From contig SIAZ01000008.1 of the NCBI GenBank assembly GCA_009695405.1, positions 1 to 28,701 on the forward strand: a DNA stretch of 28,701 nt, given 5' to 3'. Source of the DNA: Pedosphaera sp. (GTDB taxonomy: Bacteria > Verrucomicrobiota > Verrucomicrobiia > Limisphaerales > UBA9464). Positions 16,231-24,962 of this stretch are shown in pieces. The notes under the pieces are model-generated. The model saw nothing but the letters and a program-made list of their open reading frames with translations, made no database searches and was not told the DNA's origin. Positions within the stretch are counted from its first letter, which is position 1; each line of letters starts with the position of its first letter. Both the position numbers and the translations under genes were made by a program.

Positions 16231-16836
16231 TCAACGTTCAAAAAGCTGATTTGCAGGATTCATACCGCTTCCATTCATTTGAGCTTCCAAAGTTATAGAA
16301 GAAACTGAAGAGGGTTGGGCGGCTTCTAGTGTGGAGCTTTGTTGCCCCTTCAACTCAATTGAGGGTGCTACTTGAACAGTTCGGATGAGGGGATGGAAAT
16401 GAGCAGTTTCACGACGACTCCGCGCGGTCTGATCCGCTAATGTGCCCAAAAGAAGGCCGGTTCCGGCTCCAATGGCGATGCCTCCGACCGCATGTCGCCC
16501 GTTGTTATGGCCAATCACTCCACCCGCGATACCTCCAAGAACAGCACCTGATAAAGCAAGAGAGGGGGTGGGTGGGTTAGGCGGAGCAGCGACGAAGTGG
16601 CGTGGAAGACCTTCCTCTGCGCGGCGTTCGTTTCCGACAATGGCCCCAAGGACCGCCCCAACACCGGCTCCAATAGCAATTCCGCCCACTGTATGACGTC
16701 CATTGTTATGACCAATGACCCCGCCAGCGATACCCCCCAAAAGAGCTCCACCCATCGACTCAGGACCAAAGAGTTGGGCTTGAACTGGGGCAAGCGCGAT
16801 GGCAATAGCAACAGAGCTCAGAAAGAATCCTCTCAT
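16231..16836 (-). CDS. Exported glycine-zipper protein with duplicated zipper
   Basis: The 201-residue protein begins at the ATG at 16836 with a signal peptide (MRGFFLSSVAIAIALAPVQA). An ATG at 16863 would add nine residues. Two nearly identical glycine-zipper segments follow: residues about 30-67 and 98-134. Each contains GGIAGGVIGHNNGRH(T/A)VGGIAIGAG, separated by a charged and Pro-rich linker. Glycine zippers pack helices in membranes and are found in outer-membrane lipoproteins such as the Rickettsia 17-kDa antigen and in pore-forming proteins. No lipobox is seen. The C-terminal 60 residues are polar and unrecognised. As first gene of the minus-strand cluster it is divergent from the TPR gene across about 127 bases, where the cluster promoter should lie. 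Confidence 0.72.
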   Translation of the reverse strand: MRGFFLSSVAIAIALAPVQAQLFGPESMGGALLGGIAGGVIGHNNGRHTVGGIAIGAGVGAVLGAIVGNERRAEEGLPRHFVAAPPNPPTPSLALSGAVLGGIAGGVIGHNNGRHAVGGIAIGAGTGLLLGTLADQTARSRRETAHFHPLIRTVQVAPSIELKGQQSSTLEAAQPSSVSSITLEAQMNGSGMNPANQLFER

Positions 16837-16963
16837 AAAATCGTGCCTTAGGACGTGGTCCATTAGAGACTATTCATCGACGCGCAAAGAACAAGCGTCA
16901 GAAAGATTTTCTCGGGGTTTACTTGGCTGTTTTCCCAGTTCTGTTTCTGTTCTGCCCCGATCC

Positions 16964-18913
16964 ATGAGTGACTCAACTCATCACCAAAAGAAAATCCGAG
17001 TTCGGCAGCGTAGCAAAAAGCACGACCCTCGAATTGCTCGAACGAATTATTTTGTTGATCTTTTTTATTATGACCGACGCTTTCGATTGTCCCTTGGATG
17101 TGGGCTTCTTTTGGCGCTGATCGTTGGCGTGATACTGCCTAAGATATGGATCAGTTCACCGCCCCATTTAGAGGAGCCTATCCGAGTTAGCATTCTTGAT
17201 CTGGTTCAAAATCGGGTACTGAAACATAGCGCGCAGGCTCTGTTGAAGGAGGGTAAAATGTCTGAAGCAGTCGGTGCTTGGACGGCGGCCATTGCCAATA
17301 ACCGCGCCGATGTCCAGGCCTACCGCAGCTTACCAGAAATACTGGCGGAAGACCCGAAACCGAGCCGGAAGTATCTTGGACTGGCCTATGGGCACTCTTC
17401 TTTTCTCCTTAAATTAACCCAAACCAACCGTATGGATGTGGCTTTGAGTTCGAGGATCTTGTTGGCATACGGTCTCTATCCCCAAGTGATTAAATGGGTG
17501 AGTGCTAGTCCGTCGGAATCGGAACCAGAGTCCGTTGAAAATCGTCTTGTGGCGCTGTTTGAGACAGATCAAATGGAAGAGTTTGGTCGAATTTGGGCTT
17601 CTGACTCGCGACGACTAAGCACCCGATCCCTCGCTTCTTTATATGCAGCGGCTTGGGCTGCGGGCTGGGGGCCACGCGCTGTAGCTGGGGAGGCACGGGC
17701 GGATGTAGAAAAGGCTGCAGCCGCTGGGAATAAACGCAGGCAGGCGCTACAACTTTTGCTGACCTTACATTATTCTCGGCTCGATATCGTCAGCTATGAA
17801 TCAACCCTTTCTCAATTGGAAACGATAGCAGAGGCCCGAGTTATTGATTCGGTTCGGCTCTGGATATTGCTGGATCAATCGGGACACCGAACTCGGGCGA
17901 TAGAATTAGCCGGTGGATATTCGGTTCAAGCGGAAACTGGGGCGGAAGCTGAACTGCTTATTCAGACTTGGCGCCGGCTCGGTTTGACGAGTTTAGCCCT
18001 AGAATATGCCCGTAAACAGGTGGCCAATTTTGACTATTGTCCGGGGCTCTGGACCGCATTTGCCAGTTTACTTATTGAAGCGAAAAATTGGGATGAACTC
18101 CAGCGAATGGCAACCAGCGTGCGAGAGGGAGGGTTGAATATCGGGTATACTGCTTGGGTTTCGTTCCTTGAAGGTTTAGTGGACCATTATCAAAACCGTG
18201 CTACCTCGGCTACAAATCAGTTTTTTGCTTCAGCCACTAATGCCTTTAGTAATCCACTCCTCGGATTTTCAAGTGCTGCAACGATGCGACAACTCGGATA
18301 CCCGACCCCGGCGACCCTGTTGTTACAAAACCTTCAGGGGCAATTTACCAACAGCTTGATTTTTTGGGCGTCTCTGCAGAGTGCGGCTTATGAGGGTCGC
18401 AATGCCGATGCCATTTTGGAAGCCAGCGAACAACTTTATCTTCTCCAACCCACCTACGCGATCGCCGCTAATAATTTTGCTGTAGCACTCCTAACTCAAC
18501 GTGTTCGGTTAGATGATACCCTGGAGATTACCCAAAATTTGTTCGCTCAATATCCCGACTCTGCTGCTGTCCGAATCAATCAAGCCTCTGCGCTGATTCG
18601 GAGCCGGCGTCTCGATGAGGCGCTGCCGGTTCTTCAGGGGCTAAAAGCGTTAACGATGGGTGAGTCCGAGCAGTCCTTTGCTCAACTCGCATGGTTTGAA
18701 TATCACGATGCCCGCGAGTCTATCGATGAGGCATTAACGGTAGCGGATCAGATCGAGAAACGCTTTCTTTTTGAGGGTCAAAAGGTATGGCTACTGACCC
18801 GAATGACCGCCTTAAAGGCACGAAACCGAAACCACTTAAAGCAGGTGAACCTTTGGCACCTGTTCAAGGATACCGAATTCCAGACGTTCCCAATGCTTGT
18901 CCACTGGGTTTAA
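16964..18913 (+). CDS. Membrane-anchored TPR-repeat protein, function unknown
   Basis: The 649-residue protein has a basic, His/Lys/Arg-rich cytoplasmic N-terminus (1-42) and one transmembrane helix (about 43-62, LSLGCGLLLALIVGVILPKI). A long, mostly helical periplasmic part follows, with TPR-like pairs such as SAQALLKEGKMSEAVGAWTAAI, and LGLTSLALEYARKQV, and a late block near PTYAIAANNFAVALLTQRVRLDDTLEI. No catalytic domain is recognised. Such proteins usually act as scaffolds for envelope complexes. The ATG at 16964 is chosen; the frame is open to 16799, but that would run into the divergent glycine-zipper gene. It ends 22 bases before purL, so the two may be co-transcribed, although no functional link is obvious. 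Confidence 0.72.
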   Translation: MSDSTHHQKKIRVRQRSKKHDPRIARTNYFVDLFYYDRRFRLSLGCGLLLALIVGVILPKIWISSPPHLEEPIRVSILDLVQNRVLKHSAQALLKEGKMSEAVGAWTAAIANNRADVQAYRSLPEILAEDPKPSRKYLGLAYGHSSFLLKLTQTNRMDVALSSRILLAYGLYPQVIKWVSASPSESEPESVENRLVALFETDQMEEFGRIWASDSRRLSTRSLASLYAAAWAAGWGPRAVAGEARADVEKAAAAGNKRRQALQLLLTLHYSRLDIVSYESTLSQLETIAEARVIDSVRLWILLDQSGHRTRAIELAGGYSVQAETGAEAELLIQTWRRLGLTSLALEYARKQVANFDYCPGLWTAFASLLIEAKNWDELQRMATSVREGGLNIGYTAWVSFLEGLVDHYQNRATSATNQFFASATNAFSNPLLGFSSAATMRQLGYPTPATLLLQNLQGQFTNSLIFWASLQSAAYEGRNADAILEASEQLYLLQPTYAIAANNFAVALLTQRVRLDDTLEITQNLFAQYPDSAAVRINQASALIRSRRLDEALPVLQGLKALTMGESEQSFAQLAWFEYHDARESIDEALTVADQIEKRFLFEGQKVWLLTRMTALKARNRNHLKQVNLWHLFKDTEFQTFPMLVHWV

Positions 18914-18935
18914 TTCCGTATGATCAACTCCTTCG

Positions 18936-21305
18936 ATGCACGAACCTGCGATCACACCGGAGCTTGTCGCAAAGCACAATCTCACCCCCGACGAGTACCA
19001 ACGGGTCCTTGAAATCCTTGGACGCGAACCGTCCTACACCGAGCTAGGTATTTTCTCGGTGATGTGGTCGGAGCATTGCTCCTACAAGAATACTCGGCCG
19101 GCGCTGAAGACTTTCCCCACTAAGGGAGATAAGATCTTAGTGGGCGCGGGTGAAGAAAACGCGGGCATCATTGATATCGGTGACGGTATCGCTATCGCCT
19201 TTAAGATTGAGTCCCATAATCATCCCAGTGCTGTGGAACCGTTTCAAGGTGCAGCAACCGGTGTGGGCGGTATTATTCGCGATATTTTCACGATGGGCGC
19301 ACGTCCGGTTGCTGCCTTAAATTCCCTGCGATTTGGTGAACTCTCTAATCCCGAAGTCCGACGATTATTCTCTGGGGTGGTGGGAGGAATCGCTCATTAT
19401 GGCAACTGTTTCGGGATTCCTACGGTCGCCGGGGAGGTCTGTTTCGATAAAAGTTACGAAGGTAACCCACTGGTAAACGCTTTTGCACTCGGTGTGCTCC
19501 GGCATGATCAAATCACCCGTGGTGCGGCTCATGGTATAGGTAATCCGGTGTTTTATGTTGGACCGGCAACAGGTCGAGACGGCTTAGCCGGTGCGGCCTT
19601 CGCATCGCAGGATTTGACTGAAGAATCTGCTGAGAAACAGCGTGGAGCGGTCCAAGTTGGTGATCCCTTCATGGAAAAATTGGTCTGTGAAGCCTGCCTC
19701 GAATTACTGGCCACCGGCTGTGTGGCCGGAATGCAGGATATGGGTGCAGCCGGGTTGACCTGTTCCACTTGCGAAACAGCTGCACGCGCGGGAACCGGCA
19801 TCGAAATTGAATTGGATAAGGTCCCCCAACGGGCTCCGAATATGTCGAGCTACGAAATCATGCTTTCTGAGTCTCAAGAACGCATGCTCATTGTTGTTCA
19901 TAAAGGCCGTGAAGAGGAGGTCAAGGCGGTCTTCGATAAATGGGATTTACCTTGGGCTGAAATTGGCGTGGTCACAAATACCGAACGTATGGTGGTCCGT
20001 CACGGGGGGCGCATTGTGGTAGACGTTCCAGCAAAGAAGTTAGCGGATGAAGCCCCGATCTATCAGCGCGAATCCCGCGAGGCCGCCTATATACAAGGAG
20101 TTCGAGCCTTTCGACTTGATGGCGTTGCTGACTCCGTTGATCTGCTTGGCGATCTTCAAAAAATCCTCGCTGACCCTACTGTCGCTTCAAAGAACTGGGT
20201 TTACAGCCAGTACGATCATATGGTGCGCGATGGTTCTATTGTCTGTCCGGGGAGTGACGCAGCGGTCATACGTATCAAGGCTGATAGTTTGCCTATCACC
20301 AAGGCGGAGTACGCCGCACGGAAATCTGGAGCGACCGATGGCTCGGAATTACCCCCGTCACTGGCCGATAAATACGTGGCTTTTACCGTCGATTGCAACG
20401 GTGGCTATGTCTACCTAGATCCTTATGAAGGTGGGAAAGCGGCGGTTGCTGAGGCGTGCCGTAACCTTGCTTGTTCCGGTGCTGTACCGGTTGGCTCTAC
20501 CGATAACCTAAATTTCGGTAATCCACATAATCCAGAGATTTTTTGGCAACTTAAAGAATCAGTTCGAGGCGTGGCCGACGGATGCCGAGCCTTCAATGCG
20601 CCGGTGACGGGTGGCAATGTCTCGCTTTATAATCAACGGGGTGCTTTGGGGGCCATTGACCCAACCCCGACGGTCGCTGTGGTTGGTATTATCGAGGCAT
20701 TTGAACACATCACAACCCAGTGGTTTAAGGACGCGGGTGATGCGGTCATTCTGCTCGGTAACCCAGTGGATACTGTTGATCCCTTGCAAGGTTTAGGTGG
20801 AAGTGTCTGCCTTAAGGTTTTGCATCGTATTAAAAATGGACTGCCTCCTCGGGTTGATCTCGAGGCCGCTCAGATTTTACACACGACCCTGATCGGATTG
20901 ATCCGTGAGGGGGTTGTAAAAAGTGCCCACGACTGCAGTGATGGTGGCTTGGCAGTGACCCTCGCCGAAAGTGGGTTCAGTGGTCAGGCCGCTCGTCAAA
21001 CCTATCGTTTTCTAGGTGCCACAATTGACCTCTCTATCTTTCAAACTCCCACGACGGAAGGTTCTCCTGTTCGTTTGGACGCTTTGCTCTTTGGCGAGAC
21101 ACAGAATCGGGTGGTTATATCTGTTGCAGCGGTGGATGCCGGTCGCGTTGTAAAACAAGCACAACGAATGGGTGTACCCGCGTCGGTCATTGGTACGGTA
21201 GGAGGAGAAACCCTGACTATTCGGACGAGTAGCGGTGAATTTACAACGCCATTGGCCTCCCTGCATGAGGAGTGGTGGAATTCCATTGCGCGGGCTATGG
21301 CCTGA
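18936..21305 (+). CDS. purL: Phosphoribosylformylglycinamidine synthase subunit PurL
   Basis: PurL makes formylglycinamidine ribonucleotide (FGAM) from FGAR, ATP and ammonia in step 4 of purine synthesis. The length of 789 residues fits the small PurL type that works with separate PurS and PurQ subunits, not the roughly 1300-residue fused form. Diagnostic pieces are SVMWSEHCSYKNTRPALK (41-58, with the catalytic His47), FKIESHNHPSAVEPFQGAATGVGG (89-112, ATP/Mg site), and the second half with YDHMVRDG, SDAAVIRI and the NPHNPEIFWQL segment. The ending HDCSDGGLAVTLAES is the duplicated AIRS-like domain. purS and purQ are not in the window. The start is ATG at 18936, 22 bases after the TPR gene; no Shine-Dalgarno motif. 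Confidence 0.96.
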   Translation: MHEPAITPELVAKHNLTPDEYQRVLEILGREPSYTELGIFSVMWSEHCSYKNTRPALKTFPTKGDKILVGAGEENAGIIDIGDGIAIAFKIESHNHPSAVEPFQGAATGVGGIIRDIFTMGARPVAALNSLRFGELSNPEVRRLFSGVVGGIAHYGNCFGIPTVAGEVCFDKSYEGNPLVNAFALGVLRHDQITRGAAHGIGNPVFYVGPATGRDGLAGAAFASQDLTEESAEKQRGAVQVGDPFMEKLVCEACLELLATGCVAGMQDMGAAGLTCSTCETAARAGTGIEIELDKVPQRAPNMSSYEIMLSESQERMLIVVHKGREEEVKAVFDKWDLPWAEIGVVTNTERMVVRHGGRIVVDVPAKKLADEAPIYQRESREAAYIQGVRAFRLDGVADSVDLLGDLQKILADPTVASKNWVYSQYDHMVRDGSIVCPGSDAAVIRIKADSLPITKAEYAARKSGATDGSELPPSLADKYVAFTVDCNGGYVYLDPYEGGKAAVAEACRNLACSGAVPVGSTDNLNFGNPHNPEIFWQLKESVRGVADGCRAFNAPVTGGNVSLYNQRGALGAIDPTPTVAVVGIIEAFEHITTQWFKDAGDAVILLGNPVDTVDPLQGLGGSVCLKVLHRIKNGLPPRVDLEAAQILHTTLIGLIREGVVKSAHDCSDGGLAVTLAESGFSGQAARQTYRFLGATIDLSIFQTPTTEGSPVRLDALLFGETQNRVVISVAAVDAGRVVKQAQRMGVPASVIGTVGGETLTIRTSSGEFTTPLASLHEEWWNSIARAMA

Positions 21306-21367
21306 TCCCTGCTTGCACCTCCTCTTTGGTTCTCTCAGCCTTACATCAATCAACGCGCCCATACGTC

Positions 21368-22465
21368 ATGCCTGATCTTAAGAGTTTATCGACTACGCTC
21401 GGTCCCGTTTGGCCGGGTATTATCCGTCGCTATGCTCGTTTTCTACCCGTTACCGCAGAAACGTCTGTGGTGACCTTATTAGAAGGCAACACTCCCTTGA
21501 TTTCGGTTCCCAATTTTGCTGCTGCGATTGGTGCTCGGTTTGATTTGCGCCTGAAGTACGAAGCCATGAACCCGACGTGTTCCTTTAAGGATCGCGGCAT
21601 GACCATGGCTATTACCAAGGCAAAGGAACGGGGAGCAAAAACAGTGGTCTGCGCTAGCACCGGCAACACATCGGCCAGTGCGGCTGCTTATGCCGCTCGG
21701 GCAGGCCTCAAATGCGTGGTTATCCTACCTCAAGGCAAAATCGCTCAAGGGAAAATGTCTCAGGCCCTGCTCTATGGAGCTACTACGGTCAGCATTGAAG
21801 GTAATTTTGATGAAGCATTAAACATTGTCCGTGAACTGGGTGAAACCGGCTTGGTGGAAGTGGTCAATTCAGTAAATCCGGTGCGGATTGAAGGCCAAAA
21901 AACGGCGGCGTTCGAGATTTGCGATGCACTCGGTGATGCGCCTGACTTCCATTTTTTGCCTGTGGGTAATGCGGCCAATATTACCGCCTATTGGAAAGGC
22001 TTCCGTGAGTACGCAGACGCTGGATTATCCGATACCCTGCCCAAAATAATGGGTTGGCAGGCGGCTGGTGCCGCCCCATTGGTGTTAGGTTATCCGGTGA
22101 CACATCCAGAAACCGTAGCGACGGCAATTCGTATTGGAAATCCTGCGAGCTGGCAGGGGGCTATTTCGGCGGCTAAAGACAGTGAGGGAGCCATTCGATC
22201 GGTGACCGACGAAGAAATACTTTACGCCTACATGCTGTTGGCTCGAACCGAAGGCCTGATGGTTGAACCCGCCTGTGCCGCACCGTTGGCTGGACTTATC
22301 AAGGCAATCGCTGCTGGCGAAATCCCAGACGGATCATTGGTCACGGCCACGATGACGGGGCACGGCTTAAAAGATCCAGATACGGCGATCAAAACTGCAG
22401 GATTTTCACCGATCATTGTCCAGGCGACTAAACAGGAAGTAATGGAAGCCATTGGACTCGGCTGA
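21368..22465 (+). CDS. thrC: Threonine synthase
   Basis: ThrC converts O-phosphohomoserine to threonine using pyridoxal phosphate. From the ATG at 21368 the protein has 365 residues, typical of the short bacterial type (about 350-360). PLP motifs are clear: NPTCSFKDRGM (69-79) with the Schiff-base Lys74, STGNTSASAAAYAARAG for the phosphate-adjacent loop, and LPVGNAANITAYWKGF for the Gly-rich phosphate-binding segment. A further hallmark near the end is EPACAAPLAGL. The frame is open back to 21272, overlapping purL by 34 bases, but the family sequence begins at the ATG. It lies 62 bases after purL, so co-transcription is possible. It is convergent with the permease gene, whose stop lies 20 bases away. 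Confidence 0.95.
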   Translation: MPDLKSLSTTLGPVWPGIIRRYARFLPVTAETSVVTLLEGNTPLISVPNFAAAIGARFDLRLKYEAMNPTCSFKDRGMTMAITKAKERGAKTVVCASTGNTSASAAAYAARAGLKCVVILPQGKIAQGKMSQALLYGATTVSIEGNFDEALNIVRELGETGLVEVVNSVNPVRIEGQKTAAFEICDALGDAPDFHFLPVGNAANITAYWKGFREYADAGLSDTLPKIMGWQAAGAAPLVLGYPVTHPETVATAIRIGNPASWQGAISAAKDSEGAIRSVTDEEILYAYMLLARTEGLMVEPACAAPLAGLIKAIAAGEIPDGSLVTATMTGHGLKDPDTAIKTAGFSPIIVQATKQEVMEAIGLG

Positions 22466-22485
22466 TCCCGCTTTGAATCGACTGA

Positions 22486-23715
22486 CTATTCGTAGCGCAG
22501 TGAATCGATTGGATCGAGATTCGCTGCCTTCCAAGCCGGATAAGTCCCGAAAATAATCCCGACAGCCGAGCAAATGCCTAAGCCGATGGCCGCCAAATCA
22601 AAGGGAATTATCGGTGTGACCTGCATGAAAAAACAAATCAGATTACCGAAAGCGATTCCGGCGATCACCCCGAGGACGCCACCAATTTCGCTGAGAAGAA
22701 TGGCTTCAGCGACAAACTGGATCATCACACTCCTTTTACGCGCACCGATGGCCCGGCGAATCCCGATTTCGCGAGTTCGCTCGGTCACACTGACCAGCAT
22801 GATATTCATGATACCGATCCCCGCAGCGAGGAGGGCAATACTACTAAGCGCAGCTGCACCCAACCGGATAGCAGAGGTCAGACTTCGAAACTGACCCACT
22901 GAGGATTCATTGGAGACTAATTCAAAGTCATCTTCGATCCCAGGCTCGACTCGTCGCATCGCTCCACGCGCCTGTTCCAAAACGTCCTGATAGGTCTCTC
23001 GTCCAGGGGCTTGGACTTGGATAGTCAAAGAAAGTTTTTGGCCATAGAGCCTCAGCGCAGTTCCGAGGGGGATTGCTATAAAATTGTCGCGACTTTGACC
23101 AAAAAGAGAGCCGCGGCGAGCGAGCAGTCCGATCACATTGTAGGAAATACCGAGGAACTTTACCGGTTGACCAACCGGTGAACCTAAAGGAAATAGTTTT
23201 TCAGCAAGATCCGCTCCCAATACGCACACACGGCGACCTGAGATATCGTCAGCTTCGCTAAATCCCCGACCGCTTTCGACCGTCCAGCTTTGAGTGATGA
23301 AACCGTCTGGAGTCACCCCTACCGCTGAAATATTCGGATTCGTCCGAGCGAACTTGGAGGAAGCTTCACCCACCCCGAAAGATGCTGTCGCAGAAACAGC
23401 CTGAGCCAAAGTCGACTTCTCCTGAACCCGCTTCATATCCGCAGCGTAAAAACGACGTCGACGCAGATATTTCTCCCAATCATTATCGTCGAAACGAATT
23501 GCAGGAAAGCGTTGGAATTGAAAGGTGTTTGCCCCAAGACCACTCATGGCCGTTTCTAGATTGCTTTGTAGAACTCGGATCCCTGTCATCACCGCTATGA
23601 TGGAGAACACCCCGATAAATATCCCTAGAATGGTCAAGGAAGAGCGCAGGACATGGGTTCGAACGGCGTTTAAAGCCATCCGGATCATCTCGATCATTTC
23701 ACGAAATCGGCTCAT
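22486..23715 (-). CDS. MacB/FtsX-type ABC transporter permease (second permease)
   Basis: The 409-residue protein has the MacB architecture: a first transmembrane helix near 25-47, a large periplasmic MacB_PCD domain, and three C-terminal helices (about 285-400). Between the second and third helix is VSVTERTREIGIRRAIGARKRSVMIQFVAEAILL, the coupling motif of FtsX/LolE/MacB permeases. It pairs with the adjacent ATPase to use ATP hydrolysis in the cytoplasm for work in the periplasm (export or lipoprotein/toxin handling). The ATG overlaps the preceding permease stop by one base (TAATG), so translation is coupled. It is similar to but clearly different from that permease, and both must be compared to judge whether they form a heterodimer. 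Confidence 0.88.
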   Translation of the reverse strand: MSRFREMIEMIRMALNAVRTHVLRSSLTILGIFIGVFSIIAVMTGIRVLQSNLETAMSGLGANTFQFQRFPAIRFDDNDWEKYLRRRRFYAADMKRVQEKSTLAQAVSATASFGVGEASSKFARTNPNISAVGVTPDGFITQSWTVESGRGFSEADDISGRRVCVLGADLAEKLFPLGSPVGQPVKFLGISYNVIGLLARRGSLFGQSRDNFIAIPLGTALRLYGQKLSLTIQVQAPGRETYQDVLEQARGAMRRVEPGIEDDFELVSNESSVGQFRSLTSAIRLGAAALSSIALLAAGIGIMNIMLVSVTERTREIGIRRAIGARKRSVMIQFVAEAILLSEIGGVLGVIAGIAFGNLICFFMQVTPIIPFDLAAIGLGICSAVGIIFGTYPAWKAANLDPIDSLRYE

Positions 23716-24962
23716 TAATTTTCAGAACGCAAGGCGTCCACAGGATTCATCCGACTCGCTCTCCACGCTGGAATAAACCCAGCAATCACTCCGGTCGTTC
23801 CTGAAACAAAAAGGGCAAAGGCAACAATTGCCCACGACATTCGAGCTTCAAAGATTGATCCAGATTCTCGGGCGATATCACCGATTTTCCATGAGATGGG
23901 CCAAGCCAGACCGATACCGATAATTCCGGCAATAAGAGTGATGGTCGCTGCTTCGAGAAGGAACTGAATAAGGATTGTCCGTCGTTTGGCTCCGAGCGCT
24001 TTACGGATACCAATCTCTTTCGTTCGTTCAGCCACGGACACAAACATAATGTTCATGATTCCAATACCGCCGACAAAAAGAGAAAGGCCGGTGACGAAAA
24101 ATCCAAAGCTGGCGAGGGTTGTCTTGAACCCAGAGAAAAAAGCGAGGATAGCCTCCTGCTGATTGAGAGCAAAGTCATCCATTCTCCCCGGTTCGATTTT
24201 GCGAATCCGACGAAAAAGGGAACGGACCTCATTCAGGGTCTCGTCGACTCGGTCGGGCCGACGTGCTTTGATGGTAATTGTATAATCGGGTCGACGACCG
24301 AAATCGCCTTGAAAGCGGCTGACTGGAATTACCACCTGATTGTCTTGATTCCATCCCATCATATTGCCCATAGGCGCCAAGACTCCAACTACTTCGTAGG
24401 GTGTATCCTTAATTCGGATCCGTTTACCCAACGGATTATCGTTGGGGAAAAAGGCCTCCGATAAGTACGATCCTAGAACACAAACGGCTCGCTCAGAACT
24501 GACATCGGATGCGGTGATCCATCGACCCCGTTCGACCGTTAGTCCGCGAATTGAAAGAGCAACCTCTGTGTTTCCTACCAACCACACTCCTTTGGCACGT
24601 CGCCGTTCGTAGCCAACAGATTGTCCGAAATCTTCACACTGCGGAGCAATTGCGGCGGCGGTGGTTATTTGACGTTCTAGTTCGCGGAACTGCTGAAAAG
24701 TGATTTCTCGGCGGTTTCGGTAGGTTCGGTAATCATCGAAGCTCGCCCAAGGGAAGCGTCCGATATTAATGACATCGGCACCAAGGGAGGAAACAGACCG
24801 CTCGAAGGCGTCGGTCATTCCGTTGAGCAAAGTTCCCACCAAAGTTGCGGTGAGGATGCCGATTACCACCCCGAGGGTGGTCAACCCGGAGCGTAGTTTA
24901 TTGGCGCGGATAGCAGACAAAGCGATACGGGCCGATTCGCGAATTTCTATCGACAGGGTCAC
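23715..24962 (-). CDS. MacB/FtsX-type ABC transporter permease (first permease)
   Basis: This 415-residue permease has a first transmembrane helix near 25-48 (LRSGLTTLGVVIGILTATLV), a periplasmic MacB_PCD domain to about 280, and three helices at the C-terminus. The coupling motif VAERTKEIGIRKALGAKRRTILIQF lies between helices 2 and 3, and the end PAWRASRMNPVDALR is typical of the family. The start is GTG at 24962, overlapping the ATPase stop (TGA at 24961-24959), so the genes share GTGA. The following permease starts at its stop codon. The transported substrate cannot be told. This is a standard export module with two unlike permeases rather than the single MacB of E. coli. Confidence 0.88.
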   Translation of the reverse strand: MTLSIEIRESARIALSAIRANKLRSGLTTLGVVIGILTATLVGTLLNGMTDAFERSVSSLGADVINIGRFPWASFDDYRTYRNRREITFQQFRELERQITTAAAIAPQCEDFGQSVGYERRRAKGVWLVGNTEVALSIRGLTVERGRWITASDVSSERAVCVLGSYLSEAFFPNDNPLGKRIRIKDTPYEVVGVLAPMGNMMGWNQDNQVVIPVSRFQGDFGRRPDYTITIKARRPDRVDETLNEVRSLFRRIRKIEPGRMDDFALNQQEAILAFFSGFKTTLASFGFFVTGLSLFVGGIGIMNIMFVSVAERTKEIGIRKALGAKRRTILIQFLLEAATITLIAGIIGIGLAWPISWKIGDIARESGSIFEARMSWAIVAFALFVSGTTGVIAGFIPAWRASRMNPVDALRSEN

